64,000 bases of DNA from an uncultured Rhodospirillales bacterium (GCA_903835235.1 CAILMF010000055.1:62001-126000); one strand, 5' to 3'. Numbered from the stretch's first letter, positions 1 to 9,004 are shown. The notes: a model not told the origin generated them from the letters alone. A program made the numbers and translations.

Positions 1-103
1 GTTAGGCGAAAACCCTATCGCGGCGCACGGAAATTTCCGGGGCCGAGGTTCACGTCGCCCTGTGGCGCCCGCTGCGCCGCCAAGGGCGCGGGCGCTGGAT
101 GGC

Positions 104-197
104 GCCGGCAAGGGCAGGTGCTTGCGGTCACGCCGCCAAGGGCCGCGCTTCAGTCATGCCGGCAAGGGCGGGTGCCTTATGTCACGCCGCCAAAGGC
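104..197. repeat. Imperfect tandem repeat, about 54-bp period
   Basis: Two 40-base copies (104-143 and 158-197) begin with the same 12 bases, gccggcaagggc, and share a 3' half ending gtcacgccgccaa(g/a)ggc. A third piece of the same type (cgccgccaagggc) lies near 76-88. The amidase stop codon falls inside the second copy, so the repeat spans the 3' end of that gene. The function is unknown. The first 181 bases of the window otherwise show no gene. Confidence 0.55.
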
Positions 198-1600
198 GGG
201 CGATGCTGCGCCCAGGGCCGCGCCGCCTCGAAGGCTGCACTGGCCTGCAGCACGCCCAGGTCGTCGAAGCGGCGGCCGACGATCTGCAACCCCACCGGCA
301 GGCCATCCGGCGTGAAGCCGCAGGGCACACTGGCCGCCGGGCTGCCGGACCAGTTGAAGGGGTAGGAGAACTCGGCCCACATCAGCCAGTCCCACGGATG
401 CTGCGGCCAATGGCTGGGTTGCAGCTGCGTGGCCGGAAAGGCGGCGACGCTGACCGCGGGCGAGAGCAGGAAGTCGTAGCCCTGCATGAACTCGTGGATG
501 GCCTGGATATAGGCGAAGCGGCGTTCGCGCATCAGCATGAACTCGGGCACGGTCTGGTGCTCGGCCGCGTCCAGCAGCGCCACCAGGCCGGGGTCCATGC
601 GGTCGCGCCACTCGGGCAGGTATTGCCGCTTGGCGGCGAAGGCGGCGGGCCAGAAGTAGCGCACCAGTTCCGGCCCCAGCGGACCCCAGGGCGGCGTCAC
701 TTCCTCGACGACCGCGCCCAACTCCTCGAACACCCGCACCGCCGCCGCGACTGGCGCGGCAACCTCGGGGTCCACCCGGGCATGGCCGAAATCCCGGCTG
801 TAGGCGACGCGCTTGCCGCGCAGGTCCGTGGCCAGGTTGTTGGCATAGTCCTGCGGCGGGGCTTCCAGGCTGACGAAGTCCCAGGGGTGCGGCCCGGCCA
901 TGGCCTGCGTCATCAGCGCGGCGTCGCGCACGTTGCGCGTGATCGGCCCGACATGCGTCGCCATTTCGTTGTTGGAGGAGGGCCAGCAGGGCACCCGGCC
1001 ATGCGTGGGCTTGAAGCCATAGACCCCGCTGAACGCCGCGGGCATGCGGATGGAGCCGGCGCCGTCGCCGCCTTCATGCAGCGGGCCGAAGCCGCAGGCC
1101 GCCGCCACGCCGGCACCGGCGGAGGAAGCGCCGGCATTGAAGCCGTGCCGCCAGGGATTGTGGGTAACGCCATAGACCGGGCTGTCGCTGACGCCCTTCC
1201 AGCCGAATTCCGGCGAGGTGGTCTTGCCGACCATGACGCCGCCGGCGGCGTGCAGCCGGGCGATGGCGGGGGTATCCACGGCGGGCACATTGCCGTCGAA
1301 GATGTGGCTGCCCTGGTCGGTGCGCACGCCGGCCGTGGCGTGCAGGTCCTTGATCGTCATCGGCACGCCTTCCAGCAGGCGGGGCGTCTCGCCGCGCTGG
1401 AAGATCGCCTCGGAGGTGCGGGCGGCGGCCAGGGCGTGCTCCGGCGTCAACCGCGCCATGGCGTTGACGCCGGGGTCCACCCGCTCGATCCGGCGGAGGG
1501 TCGCCTGCGCGACCTCCACCGGGGAAAGCTGCCGGGCGCGGTACAGGGTGGCGAGTTCCGCCGCCCCGAGCCAGCCCAGCTCGTCGTCCGTCGAGGGCAT
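182..1600 (-). CDS. Amidase (amidase signature family)
   Basis: The product is 472 aa, the usual size for an amidase-signature hydrolase that cleaves amide bonds by a Lys/cis-Ser/Ser mechanism. Visible residues are Lys84 in MTIKDLH, the cis-Ser region GASSAGAG at 157-164 (a variant of GGSSGGS), and the Ser183 nucleophile in GDGAGSIRMP. The start is the ATG at 1600, which shares one base with the stop of the upstream crotonase-like gene (TGATG), so translation is probably coupled. A longer reading upstream only runs into that gene in another frame. It is the last gene of a leftward trio with a CoA-transferase and a crotonase-fold protein, which suggests that an amide-bearing acid is processed through a CoA thioester. 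The actual substrate cannot be read from the sequence, and no signal peptide is visible. Confidence 0.92.
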   Translation of the reverse strand: MPSTDDELGWLGAAELATLYRARQLSPVEVAQATLRRIERVDPGVNAMARLTPEHALAAARTSEAIFQRGETPRLLEGVPMTIKDLHATAGVRTDQGSHIFDGNVPAVDTPAIARLHAAGGVMVGKTTSPEFGWKGVSDSPVYGVTHNPWRHGFNAGASSAGAGVAAACGFGPLHEGGDGAGSIRMPAAFSGVYGFKPTHGRVPCWPSSNNEMATHVGPITRNVRDAALMTQAMAGPHPWDFVSLEAPPQDYANNLATDLRGKRVAYSRDFGHARVDPEVAAPVAAAVRVFEELGAVVEEVTPPWGPLGPELVRYFWPAAFAAKRQYLPEWRDRMDPGLVALLDAAEHQTVPEFMLMRERRFAYIQAIHEFMQGYDFLLSPAVSVAAFPATQLQPSHWPQHPWDWLMWAEFSYPFNWSGSPAASVPCGFTPDGLPVGLQIVGRRFDDLGVLQASAAFEAARPWAQHRPPLAA

Positions 1601-2403
1601 CAGTTGCCCTGGAAAGCCGGCTTGCGCTTTTCCATGAAGGCGCGGCGGCCTTCCTTGTAGTCGCTGCTGTCGAAGCAGGCGGCCATGGCGGCCTTGATGG
1701 CGTCCATGTCGCGGTCGCTGCGGTCCTTGCAAACCGACTTCACCGTCATCTTGTTGGTCTTCAAGGACAGCGGGGCGTTGCCGGCCATGGTGGCGGCCAG
1801 CTTGGCCACTTCCGCGTCCAGCTGGTCCACCGGCACCACCTTGTTGACCAGGCCAACACGCTCGGCCTCGGCCGCGCCGAAGCGCTCGCCGGTCATCAGG
1901 ATCATGTTGGCATGGGCCGGGCCGACCAGGTCGACCAACGCGCGCACCATGTCGAAGCCATAGGCGATGCTCAGCTTGGCGGCGGGGATGCCGAACTGGC
2001 TGTCATCCGAGGCGATGCGGATATCCGTACCCATGGCGATGCCGAGGCCACCACCCATGCAGAAGCCGCGGATCTGCGCAATGACCGGCCACTTGTAGTT
2101 GGACAGCTTGACCCGCCCGGCGCTGGTGATCTTGTCGTATTCCTGCTGGGCATTGGCGTCCGAGCGCACCTTCTCGAACTGCGAGATGTCGGCGCCACTC
2201 ACAAAAGCCTTGTCGCCGGCGCCCTTCAGCACCACGCAGCGCACCTGGCCAGAAGCCTCGAACTGGTCGAGCGCGTCGCCCATGCCGCCCCACATGTCCA
2301 CCGACATGGCGTTGCGCTTTTCCGGCTGGTTGAAGACGATGGTACCGACACCGCCTTCGAGGCTGGCGAGGATCTTCCCGCCCGCGAGTTCCTGCATGGC
2401 CAT
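1600..2403 (-). CDS. Enoyl-CoA hydratase/isomerase (crotonase) family protein lacking catalytic Glu pair
   Basis: The product is 267 aa and has the crotonase fold along its whole length: NQPEKRNAMS near 25-34, oxyanion-hole motif FVSGADISQF near 67-76, and GFCMGGGLGIAMG at 113-125. Aligned by eye with rat mitochondrial enoyl-CoA hydratase, Glu144 of GGGCELA becomes Gly121 and Glu164 of FGQPE becomes Ala141. The classical hydratase acid/base pair is therefore absent, so a hydratase activity should not be assumed. Isomerase, hydrolase, decarboxylase or lyase members of the superfamily are alternatives. The start at 2403 overlaps the CoA-transferase stop (TGATG), and the 3' end overlaps the amidase start in the same way. 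The three genes form one coupled operon. Confidence 0.9.
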   Translation of the reverse strand: MAMQELAGGKILASLEGGVGTIVFNQPEKRNAMSVDMWGGMGDALDQFEASGQVRCVVLKGAGDKAFVSGADISQFEKVRSDANAQQEYDKITSAGRVKLSNYKWPVIAQIRGFCMGGGLGIAMGTDIRIASDDSQFGIPAAKLSIAYGFDMVRALVDLVGPAHANMILMTGERFGAAEAERVGLVNKVVPVDQLDAEVAKLAATMAGNAPLSLKTNKMTVKSVCKDRSDRDMDAIKAAMAACFDSSDYKEGRRAFMEKRKPAFQGN

Positions 2404-3614
2404 CAGCCGAGTGCTCCAGTTGCCTTGAGTGCCGCGATTTCCGCGGTGGTGAGCCCGGCTTCGGCCAGGATTTCGTCGTTGTGCTCGCCGAGGTTCGGGA
2501 TGTCCCGGTAGAAGCCGGTCTCCACGCCCTCGATGTTCACCGGCTGCGCCACCACGTGGATCGCGCCGCGGGTGCGATGCTGCATCGGCATCGCCATCTC
2601 CAGGTGTTCTACTTGTGGGTCCTCGAACACTTCGCGGATGTTGTTGACTGGCCCGCAAGGAATCCCGGCCTCCTCGAGCTTGTCGATCCAGAACTCGGAG
2701 GAATGCTGCGCGGTGACCTGGCCGATGATCTCGTTGATCCGCTTGCGGTCCTTGCTGCGGCCACCATTGGTCTTCCACTCCTCCACTTCCAGCCATTCCT
2801 CATGGCCGGCGGCCTTGCAGAAATTGGTCCAGAGCTTGGGGCTGGAAGCCGCGATGTTGATCGGCTTGTCGGTGGTCGGGAACACGCCCATCGGGATGTT
2901 CACCGGGTGGTCATTGCCGGCCTGGCCCGCCACTTCGCCATCCATCAGGAAGCGGCTGGCCTGGAAGTCCAGCATGAAGACCTGGGCTTCCAGCAGGGAG
3001 GTGTGGACATAGCCACCCTTGCCGGTGCGCTCGCGGTCATACAGCTTCATCATGATGCCCATCGCCAGCAGGTTGCCGGCGGTGAGGTCGTTGATGGGAA
3101 TGCCCACGCGCATCGGGCCGCGGCCTTCCTCGCCGGTGATGGTCATCAGCCCGCCCATGCCCTGGGCGATCTGGTCCACGCCGCCGCGCTTGCTGTACGG
3201 CCCGGTCTGGCCGAAGCCGGAGATGGACGCGTAGATCAGCCGCGGGTTGATCTCCTTCAGGTCGTCATAGGCGATCTTCAGGCGGTGCTTCACCTGCATC
3301 CGCATGTTCTCGACCAGGATGTCGCAGGTCGCCGCCAGCTTGAGGAAGGCGGCGTGGCCGGCGGGGTTCTTCAGGTCGATGCTGAGGCCACGCTTGTTGC
3401 GGTGCAGGTTGATCTGGTCGAAGCCGTCGCGCGCGCCGCCCAGGCCGTCACCGGCCGCCGGGGGTTCCACGCGGATGATCTCGGCGCCCCAATCCGCCAG
3501 GTGGCGCACGCAGGTCGGGCCGGCGCGGGCCAGGGTGAGATCCAGCACGCGCAGGCCGGCCAGCGGCAGGCGCGTTTCCTGGGCCAATTTCGTATCCACG
3601 ACACTTTCGGGCAT
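2403..3614 (-). CDS. CaiB/BaiF class III CoA-transferase
   Basis: The product is 403 aa, normal for family III CoA-transferases that move CoA between carboxylic acids. It shows the N-terminal LRVLDLTLARAGPTCVRHLADWG block (residues 21-43), VEPPAAGDGLG, the NKRGLSIDLKNPAG block (73-86), and the likely catalytic Asp176 in VGIPINDLTAG. The start ATG at 3614 has a good Shine-Dalgarno (TGGAGGA) about seven bases upstream. It is the first gene of the leftward trio and probably activates the acid used by the next two genes. The 201 bases to the divergent membrane-protein gene must hold the promoter, but I see no convincing -35/-10 pair there. Confidence 0.95.
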   Translation of the reverse strand: MPESVVDTKLAQETRLPLAGLRVLDLTLARAGPTCVRHLADWGAEIIRVEPPAAGDGLGGARDGFDQINLHRNKRGLSIDLKNPAGHAAFLKLAATCDILVENMRMQVKHRLKIAYDDLKEINPRLIYASISGFGQTGPYSKRGGVDQIAQGMGGLMTITGEEGRGPMRVGIPINDLTAGNLLAMGIMMKLYDRERTGKGGYVHTSLLEAQVFMLDFQASRFLMDGEVAGQAGNDHPVNIPMGVFPTTDKPINIAASSPKLWTNFCKAAGHEEWLEVEEWKTNGGRSKDRKRINEIIGQVTAQHSSEFWIDKLEEAGIPCGPVNNIREVFEDPQVEHLEMAMPMQHRTRGAIHVVAQPVNIEGVETGFYRDIPNLGEHNDEILAEAGLTTAEIAALKATGALG

Positions 3615-3815
3615 GGGACTTCCTCCAACTCGCGCGGCAGGTTAGGCCCGGCGCGGGCGAAGGACCAGAGGGGGCAACGCCGGCTTCCCTGGGGGCGGGC
3701 GCGGCAGCGCCGTTGCAGGCGGTTGCCGCCACACCCGGCTCGCGCGGAGGTGCACGCGGCTGGCCCGCCTGTGACGCCCGCCGCGCGCCTTGCAGTGCAG
3801 CATGCGCCCGTCACC

Positions 3816-5489
3816 GTGCGGAGCCTGCCCTTGTCGTCCTCCCTGCCATTGCCGGCCTGGTCCCGCACCCTGCCCGCCACGTGGCGTCGCGTGCAGCAGT
3901 GGCTGCCGGTGTTCTGCCTGGCGCTGGCGGCGCTGGTGGTGGGCGGCTCCGCCCTGCATTGGATCCGGACGCATCCGGAGGTGGGTGGCTGGGACCAGAT
4001 CGGCTATGCCGATGAACTGGCGCAGGACCTGGTGGCCAAGGCCCAGGGCGGCTGGGGCGCGCTGCGGGATTCGTTGTTCCTGTCCTCGCGGCATCATCCG
4101 CCGGGAACGCGCCTGTTGGCGTTGCCGCTGGGCCTGGCTGGGCTGGCCGACACAACCACGCTGCGGCTGCTGTCCTGCGCCAGCGTCGCGCTGACCGCCT
4201 GGCTGGTCTTCGCCACGGCGCGCCTGGTTGCCGGTGCCGGCCCGGCGCTGCTGGCGGCGGCGGCCTTCCTGGTGGCGCCGGTCACGCTGGTGGCGGCGCA
4301 GGACTGGATGAGCGAGGTGCTGCTGCTGCCCGCCCTGGCCGGCCTGCTGTGGTGCCTGGCGCGCGAATGCCAGCCGGTACCGCCACGCGGCAATGCGCTG
4401 CTGGCCGGAGTGTTCCTGGCGGCAGGCATGCTGGCGCGGTTGAGCTTTCTGCCGCAGGTGCTGCCGGCGCTGGCAATGATGGCACTGGCCATGCTGCTGC
4501 TGGCGCCGGCGCGCTGGCCGCGGCTGGGTGCCGCGCTGGCGGTGGTGCTGGTGCTGGCCTGGCCGCATTGGGCGCTGAATGGTGGCCGCTACGTCGGCTA
4601 TGCCCGCTACGCGCTGCAGGGCTGGCACACGCACGAGATCAGCGGCGATGGCCCGCTGGGGTATCCCGGGCAATGGCTGGCCTTCGTCGCCGACTGGGCC
4701 TTTGGCCCGCTGCTGCTGGTGGCGCTGCTGCTGGGCCTGGGCGGCGTGGCGGTGCTGGCCTGGCGCGGCTGGCGGGGGCGGCGCCTGGCGCGCTGGCCCT
4801 GGCCATGGCTGCGCTGGGGCCTGTCGCGCCGCTTCGCCGTGCTGGGCCTGGCGCTGCTGCTGGCCGCGCCGCCCCTCGCCGGGCATTTCCTGGCGAGCAA
4901 TCACAACCCGCGCTTCCTGGTGGCGGCGCTGCCCGGGCTTGCGGTGGCCATGGCGATCGGCATCGGCGCCGGCCGGGCGCGGTTGGTGCCGGTGGTGGCC
5001 GGGCTGTTGGCTGGCCAGGCGGTGCTGCTGCTGGTGGTGACGGCATGGGCCGCGCCACCGCCCTTCGCCGGCCTGCGCGCCGCCCAGGCTCGGCCGGCAT
5101 TGAGCTGCGACTGGCGCCCGGTGCTGGCGCGGGTGGCGGGCGCCGAACCGCGGCTGCTGCTGCTGGGCCCCGCGGATGGCTTCAACCAGGTGCAGGTGCG
5201 CTATGCCTTTCATCGCAGCGGCCGGGCCGTGGTGGTGACCGAGACCCCCGGTGGTGCGGTGCCTCGGGCGGCGGGCCATGACGCGGTGCTGGCGCTGCAG
5301 GCGGCGGACCCGCGCGACATGGCGCATTACCGCCGCTACTTCCGCCAGGTGCCACAAAGCGCCGGCGCCCGCCTGGCCCTGGCGACGCCGGAGCAGTTGG
5401 CGCAGCTGCGGCAGGCCGGGTTCCACGATGCCGGGACAATCGCCGCCCCCGGCCAGGGCGCCTGCGTGGCCCGCCTGCTGCTGCGCTGA
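3816..5489 (+). CDS. Multi-pass membrane protein, GT-C glycosyltransferase-like
   Basis: The product is about 557 aa and very hydrophobic, with roughly nine to eleven membrane segments and a soluble C-terminal part of about 150 residues. After the first membrane helix comes GGWDQIGYADELAQDLV and then SSRHHPPGTRLLALPLG. An early acidic loop followed by a His/Pro-rich loop is the layout of GT-C enzymes such as the GT39/ArnT type, which use lipid-linked sugars. Family assignment is by layout only. No ATG lies near the beginning. GTG at 3816 is the most reasonable start, with GTG 3771 or TTG 3831 as alternatives and no strong ribosome binding site to decide. It stands alone, divergent from the CoA-transferase operon. 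Confidence 0.75.
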   Translation: MRSLPLSSSLPLPAWSRTLPATWRRVQQWLPVFCLALAALVVGGSALHWIRTHPEVGGWDQIGYADELAQDLVAKAQGGWGALRDSLFLSSRHHPPGTRLLALPLGLAGLADTTTLRLLSCASVALTAWLVFATARLVAGAGPALLAAAAFLVAPVTLVAAQDWMSEVLLLPALAGLLWCLARECQPVPPRGNALLAGVFLAAGMLARLSFLPQVLPALAMMALAMLLLAPARWPRLGAALAVVLVLAWPHWALNGGRYVGYARYALQGWHTHEISGDGPLGYPGQWLAFVADWAFGPLLLVALLLGLGGVAVLAWRGWRGRRLARWPWPWLRWGLSRRFAVLGLALLLAAPPLAGHFLASNHNPRFLVAALPGLAVAMAIGIGAGRARLVPVVAGLLAGQAVLLLVVTAWAAPPPFAGLRAAQARPALSCDWRPVLARVAGAEPRLLLLGPADGFNQVQVRYAFHRSGRAVVVTETPGGAVPRAAGHDAVLALQAADPRDMAHYRRYFRQVPQSAGARLALATPEQLAQLRQAGFHDAGTIAAPGQGACVARLLLR

Positions 5490-5546
5490 GCCGCCGGCGA
5501 GGATCGGGGCTGGCGGGATCATATCCCTGTCGTAAGCTCCGCCGGC

Positions 5547-6557
5547 ATGACGAACTCCGCCCCGCCCTCGCCCGACGCAACCCTTCGTGCCGCCCTGGCC
5601 GACCCTGGCGCGGCCTGGTCGGTCGGTACGCTCGGCGCCCTGGCCGAATTCATCTGGTCGGCCGGGGAGCCGATGCCGCAGGCGCCCGGGGCGGCTACCA
5701 GGGTCACCGCGCGCGGCGGCATCCGGCTTGAAGCCGGCCCGCCCGAGGCCCGGCTGCTGGCCTGGGAGGAGCCGGCGGCGGGTGGCATCGGCTGGCGCCA
5801 GGCCGCGGCGCTGTGCCTGCCGGACGCGGCGGCGGATATCGGCGGCGCCGACCGGCTGACCGCGCTGGGCCAGGACCACCAGGCGCTGGACCCGGCGCAT
5901 CGCGGTGACTGGCTGTTCGATACCGGCGCCGGCTTCCGGCATCTGCGCGCCTGCATCCGCACCAGCGACCCGGCACTGATGGAGGTGCTGCGCGCCGCGA
6001 GTGGCGAGCCGATCCTGGCCGCGGGGCATCCGGTGGCCGCCGCCATCATCGCGGCATCGCCGCATCGGGTCTTCTTCACCAGGTTGGCGCGGGTGGAGGT
6101 GTACCAGCGGATTCCCGGCGCGCATGACCGGGCGCCGGAGGGGCCGCACACCCATGTGCAGCCCGCCCTGCTGCGGCTGGGCCGGGCGCATGCGGCGACG
6201 CGGCCGATGTCGCCGGGCTGGGTTTCGTGCCTGGACCTCTACCCCGCCAATCCGCTGCACGACATCATGGCCCGGCCGCGGCCCTTCGACGCCGCGGCGC
6301 ATGCGGAATTCCAGGCGATTCTGGCGGCCTTCGGCGAACCGGAACTGCTGGCCGAGAAGGCCCGGTTGGTGGCGGCGGTGCGCGGGCAGGTGGATGTTTC
6401 GGCGCATGCGCCTGCGGCAAGCCGGCATGGGCGGGCCGCCGCGCGGGTGGCGCTGCGCCAGCTGGCAGTGCTGGAGCCAGGGCTGCCGGGGCTGGCGGCC
6501 TGGCAGGCGGCGCTGGACCGGCGCGGCCAGGAAGCCGCCACCGCGCATCCAGGCTGA
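5547..6557 (+). CDS. Conserved protein of unknown function (possibly DUF6925 family)
   Basis: The product is a 336-aa soluble protein with no signal peptide or membrane segment. Blocks such as AAWSVGTLGALAEF near the start, HLRACIRTSDPALMEVLRAA, AAIIAASPHRVFFTRLARVE and EGPHTHVQPALL look like a family of unknown proteins I recall from Rhizobiales and relatives. The family number is from memory and uncertain. The conserved His-rich EGPHTHV and the CIRTSDP block could form an active or metal site, but no reaction can be named. It starts 57 bases after the membrane-protein gene on the same strand and could be co-transcribed with it. Confidence 0.8.
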   Translation: MTNSAPPSPDATLRAALADPGAAWSVGTLGALAEFIWSAGEPMPQAPGAATRVTARGGIRLEAGPPEARLLAWEEPAAGGIGWRQAAALCLPDAAADIGGADRLTALGQDHQALDPAHRGDWLFDTGAGFRHLRACIRTSDPALMEVLRAASGEPILAAGHPVAAAIIAASPHRVFFTRLARVEVYQRIPGAHDRAPEGPHTHVQPALLRLGRAHAATRPMSPGWVSCLDLYPANPLHDIMARPRPFDAAAHAEFQAILAAFGEPELLAEKARLVAAVRGQVDVSAHAPAASRHGRAAARVALRQLAVLEPGLPGLAAWQAALDRRGQEAATAHPG

Positions 6558-6613
6558 TCCCCCTGGTCCGCTGCAGCGCCATCCCTGGCGTGGCAGCGGG
6601 CGGGTGCCGCAGG

Positions 6614-6645
6614 CGGCCGGCATGGTTTTGAACCCCCGCCGGCCG
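6614..6645. terminator. Possible bidirectional terminator hairpin
   Basis: An 8-bp perfect inverted repeat, CGGCCGGC (6614-6621) and GCCGGCCG (6638-6645), encloses a 16-base loop. It sits between two convergent genes (ends 6557 and 6656). No strong T-run follows on either strand, so intrinsic termination is only a possibility. Confidence 0.35.
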
Positions 6646-6655
6646 GGATGGCGTG

Positions 6656-8296
6656 TCAGCTCAGGTCCAGTTCCTGGTAGCCGCGCGCGGCCACGTCGTC
6701 GCACCAGGCGCGATAGGCCGGTGCGCTGCCGGCGTAGCGGGCGATGGTGCGGGTCTGCTTGCCCTCCACATTGCTGTTCACGCCGGTCATCCAGGAATCC
6801 ACCTCGAAGGTCAGCAGCCCCTCGGCGCAGGACATAACGTGGTCGGTCCAGGTCTGCACCGCGCTGGGCTTGGCGGCGGCCAGGGTCAGCTGGTGCTGCT
6901 GCATGTGGCGCAGCAGGCCGGTGACCCATTCCACGTTGTATTCGATGCTGCGGGGAATGTTGCCCAGCGCGGTATGCGGCCCCAGCAGCATGAACATGTT
7001 GGGGAAGTCCTGCACCAGCATGCCGACGAAGGTCTGCGCGCCGCCGGACCATTTCTGCTTCAGCGCCAGGCCGCCCTTGCCGCGGATGTCGATGCGGTCG
7101 AAGGCGCCGGTCAGCGCGTCGAAGCCGGTGGCGTAGATGATGATGTCGAACTCGAACTCGGCGTCGGTGGTCTTGATGCCGCGCTCGGTGATGCGCTCGA
7201 TCGGCGTCGCCTTGCTGTCCACCAGCGTCACGTTCGGCTGGTTGTAGACCTCGTAGTAATGCGTCTCCTGCGGCACGCGGCGGGTGCCGAAGCCGTGGTT
7301 CTTCGGGATCAGCATCTCCGCGACCTTGGGGTCCTTGACCCGCTGGCGGATCTTGCGGGCGACGAAGTCGGAGATTTCCTTGTTCGCGGCGCGGTCGATC
7401 AGCATGTCCTTGAAGTTGCCGACCCAGATGCCGAAGCCGGGCGAGGCGTAGAGCTGTTCGTAGAAGGCTTCGCGTTCCTCGGGCGTCACCTCGAAGGTGC
7501 CGCGGGGGTCGGCGGTGTGCAGGAAGCAGGCGAAGGTTTCCCGGCAGCGGCGGAACAGGTCGTCGTAGTTGGCCTTGATCTGCACCTGCTCCTCCGGCGT
7601 GATCGGCCGGTTGTGCAGCGGCGTGCACCAGTTGGGCGTGCGCTGGAACACCGTGAGGTGCCCCGCGGTCTTCGCCACTTCCTGGATGGTCTGCACGCCG
7701 GTGGCGCCGGTGCCGATGACCGCCACGCGCTTGCCGGCGAAGTCCACCGGCTCGTGCGGCCATTTGGCGGTGTGGAAGGCCTGGCCGCGGAAGCTCTCGA
7801 CCCCCTCGATCCGCGGCAGGGTCGGTGCCGAGAGCGCGCCGATGCCGGTGATGAGGAAGCGGCTGGTGTGGCGGCTGCCATCGGCCAGGGTGATGGCCCA
7901 GGTGCCGCTGGAATCCTGGTAGTGCGCGGCGGCAACCGGGCTGCGGAACTGGATGTCGCGCTTCAGGTCATAGCGGTCGGCCACGTGGTTCAGGTAGCGC
8001 AGCGTTTCCGGCTGCGGCGCGAAATGCTCGGACCAGCTCCAGTCCTGCAGCAACTCCTTGTCGAAGGAGAAGCCGTAGGAATAGCTCTCGGAGTCGAAGC
8101 GGGCGCCTGGGTAGCGGTTCCAGTACCAGGTACCGCCCACGCCGGTGCCGGCCTCGAACACGCGGGCGCGCAGCCCCAGTTCGCGCAGGCGGATCAGCTG
8201 GTACATGCCGGACATGCCGGCGCCGATGACGATGGCGTCGTAGTCCAGTGCCGTTGCGGCCGGGGCCTTGGCCTGGTCCATCGTGGCAGCGCTCAT
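6656..8296 (-). CDS. Flavin-containing Baeyer-Villiger-type monooxygenase
   Basis: The product is 546 aa, typical of class B single-component flavoprotein monooxygenases that insert oxygen into ketones using FAD and NADPH. It shows an N-terminal FAD site GAGMSG (25-30), [17 protein letters not shown] (55-71), the Baeyer-Villiger fingerprint [12 protein letters not shown] (169-180, with His175 and Trp179), and the NADPH site GTGATG (195-200). A late ATG motif ([12 protein letters not shown]) is also present. GGAGG lies about nine bases before the ATG at 8296. The gene is monocistronic, and an inverted repeat resembling an operator lies 63-92 bases upstream. The natural ketone (cyclic, linear or steroid) cannot be inferred. 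Confidence 0.95.
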   Translation of the reverse strand: MSAATMDQAKAPAATALDYDAIVIGAGMSGMYQLIRLRELGLRARVFEAGTGVGGTWYWNRYPGARFDSESYSYGFSFDKELLQDWSWSEHFAPQPETLRYLNHVADRYDLKRDIQFRSPVAAAHYQDSSGTWAITLADGSRHTSRFLITGIGALSAPTLPRIEGVESFRGQAFHTAKWPHEPVDFAGKRVAVIGTGATGVQTIQEVAKTAGHLTVFQRTPNWCTPLHNRPITPEEQVQIKANYDDLFRRCRETFACFLHTADPRGTFEVTPEEREAFYEQLYASPGFGIWVGNFKDMLIDRAANKEISDFVARKIRQRVKDPKVAEMLIPKNHGFGTRRVPQETHYYEVYNQPNVTLVDSKATPIERITERGIKTTDAEFEFDIIIYATGFDALTGAFDRIDIRGKGGLALKQKWSGGAQTFVGMLVQDFPNMFMLLGPHTALGNIPRSIEYNVEWVTGLLRHMQQHQLTLAAAKPSAVQTWTDHVMSCAEGLLTFEVDSWMTGVNSNVEGKQTRTIARYAGSAPAYRAWCDDVAARGYQELDLS

Positions 8297-8358
8297 TCCA
8301 GTCGATCCTCCGATAGCTGCCGGGCTGTGCCGGCGCGTTGGCCTGAGCCTAGCGCCAT

Positions 8359-8388
8359 ATGCATTCAGATGAAATCACCTGAACGCAT
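8359..8388 (-). promoter_or_regulatory. Candidate operator upstream of the monooxygenase
   Basis: Half-sites ATGCATTCAG (8359-8368) and CTGAACGCAT (8379-8388) match as an inverted repeat at nine of ten positions. The spacer is 10 bases, so the half-sites are 20 bp apart, two helical turns. The local base composition is much more AT-rich than the surroundings. On the minus strand the repeat contains TTCAGG, which could serve as a weak -35 element, with ATATGG 17 bases further on. This arrangement fits a dimeric regulator acting on the monooxygenase. No regulator gene is adjacent. Confidence 0.5.
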
Positions 8389-8494
8389 TTCTTGCTCTGG
8401 ATTCAATGACTTCTAGCGCCTGGCCCTGGACATCCGGCGCTTCCTATCAGACCGGCTGACGTTCCATCCGGGTGGCAGCCAGGCCAGCAGCGCC

Positions 8495-8959
8495 TCAGAT
8501 CGGCACCTCGGCCAGGACCGCCCCGGAACGCAGGACGCCCGCGTAGAACGCCTGGTACTGCGGCGGCGAGCTCGGCAGGGATGCATCCATGGTCCGCGAG
8601 AGCCGATGGTCGCGGACCAAGCGCAGGAGATCGTCGGCCGCGCGCCGCGCCGCCGGAACATCGCCGATCAGCGCCAGGGACACCGCCGCCCCAACATGCG
8701 CACGCGGCAGCTTCGGGTTGCCGCCTGGGACCGACGGTCCTTCAAGGTGAGGCGCCTGACTGGGGATAAGCCAAGCCGGCCATGGCAACCCGGTGCGGCA
8801 TAAACCCAAGCGCGTCCCCGCATCGCCCGCTTCCGAGATCAGGAACACACCAAGCCCATCGGCCACCGCCGATGGGCTTTTGTCGTGTTCGACCCCGGGG
8901 AACCCCGCCGCGCGCAGCATCGCCGCCAGCGCCTCGGGGCCATGCTCCGCGGCCGGCAT
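8495..8959 (-). CDS. Hypothetical protein, doubtful
   Basis: This is a possible 154-aa protein starting 46 bases after the hydantoinase-type gene on the same strand, with a GAAGGG-like ribosome binding site four bases before the ATG. The C-terminal half (GDVPAARRAADDLLRLVRDH and onward) reads like a helical protein, and codon third positions there are mostly G/C. The middle (residues about 50-75) has unusual codons such as TTA, GGA and CTT, and the gene overlaps a strong hairpin at 8843-8890. I recognise no family. It may be a decayed gene or no gene at all. Confidence 0.35.
   Translation of the reverse strand: MPAAEHGPEALAAMLRAAGFPGVEHDKSPSAVADGLGVFLISEAGDAGTRLGLCRTGLPWPAWLIPSQAPHLEGPSVPGGNPKLPRAHVGAAVSLALIGDVPAARRAADDLLRLVRDHRLSRTMDASLPSSPPQYQAFYAGVLRSGAVLAEVPI
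8843..8890 (+). terminator. Strong two-tier hairpin, terminator-like on the + strand
   Basis: The inner stem is AAGCCCATCGG (8852-8862) with CCGATGGGCTT (8869-8879), a perfect 11-bp pairing around a six-base loop, followed by TT on the + strand. An outer pair, GAACAC (8843-8848) and GTGTTC (8885-8890), extends it. The shape is that of an intrinsic terminator for rightward transcription, yet no rightward gene is recognisable before it. Confidence 0.45.
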
Positions 8960-9004
8960 GGCGCCCTTCGGCGCAAGCAGCGGGCCGGCGAACCATGGTC
9001 GGCG

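Noticed and set aside
2481-3815. Extension of the membrane-protein frame far upstream on the plus strand
   Set aside because: It would overlap the whole CoA-transferase gene in antisense. The hydrophobic, family-like sequence begins only after about 3816.
3642-7763. 1,373-codon minus-strand frame across the membrane protein and unknown-protein genes
   Set aside because: It is antisense to two well-supported genes and part of the monooxygenase, and its composition is that of a shadow frame.
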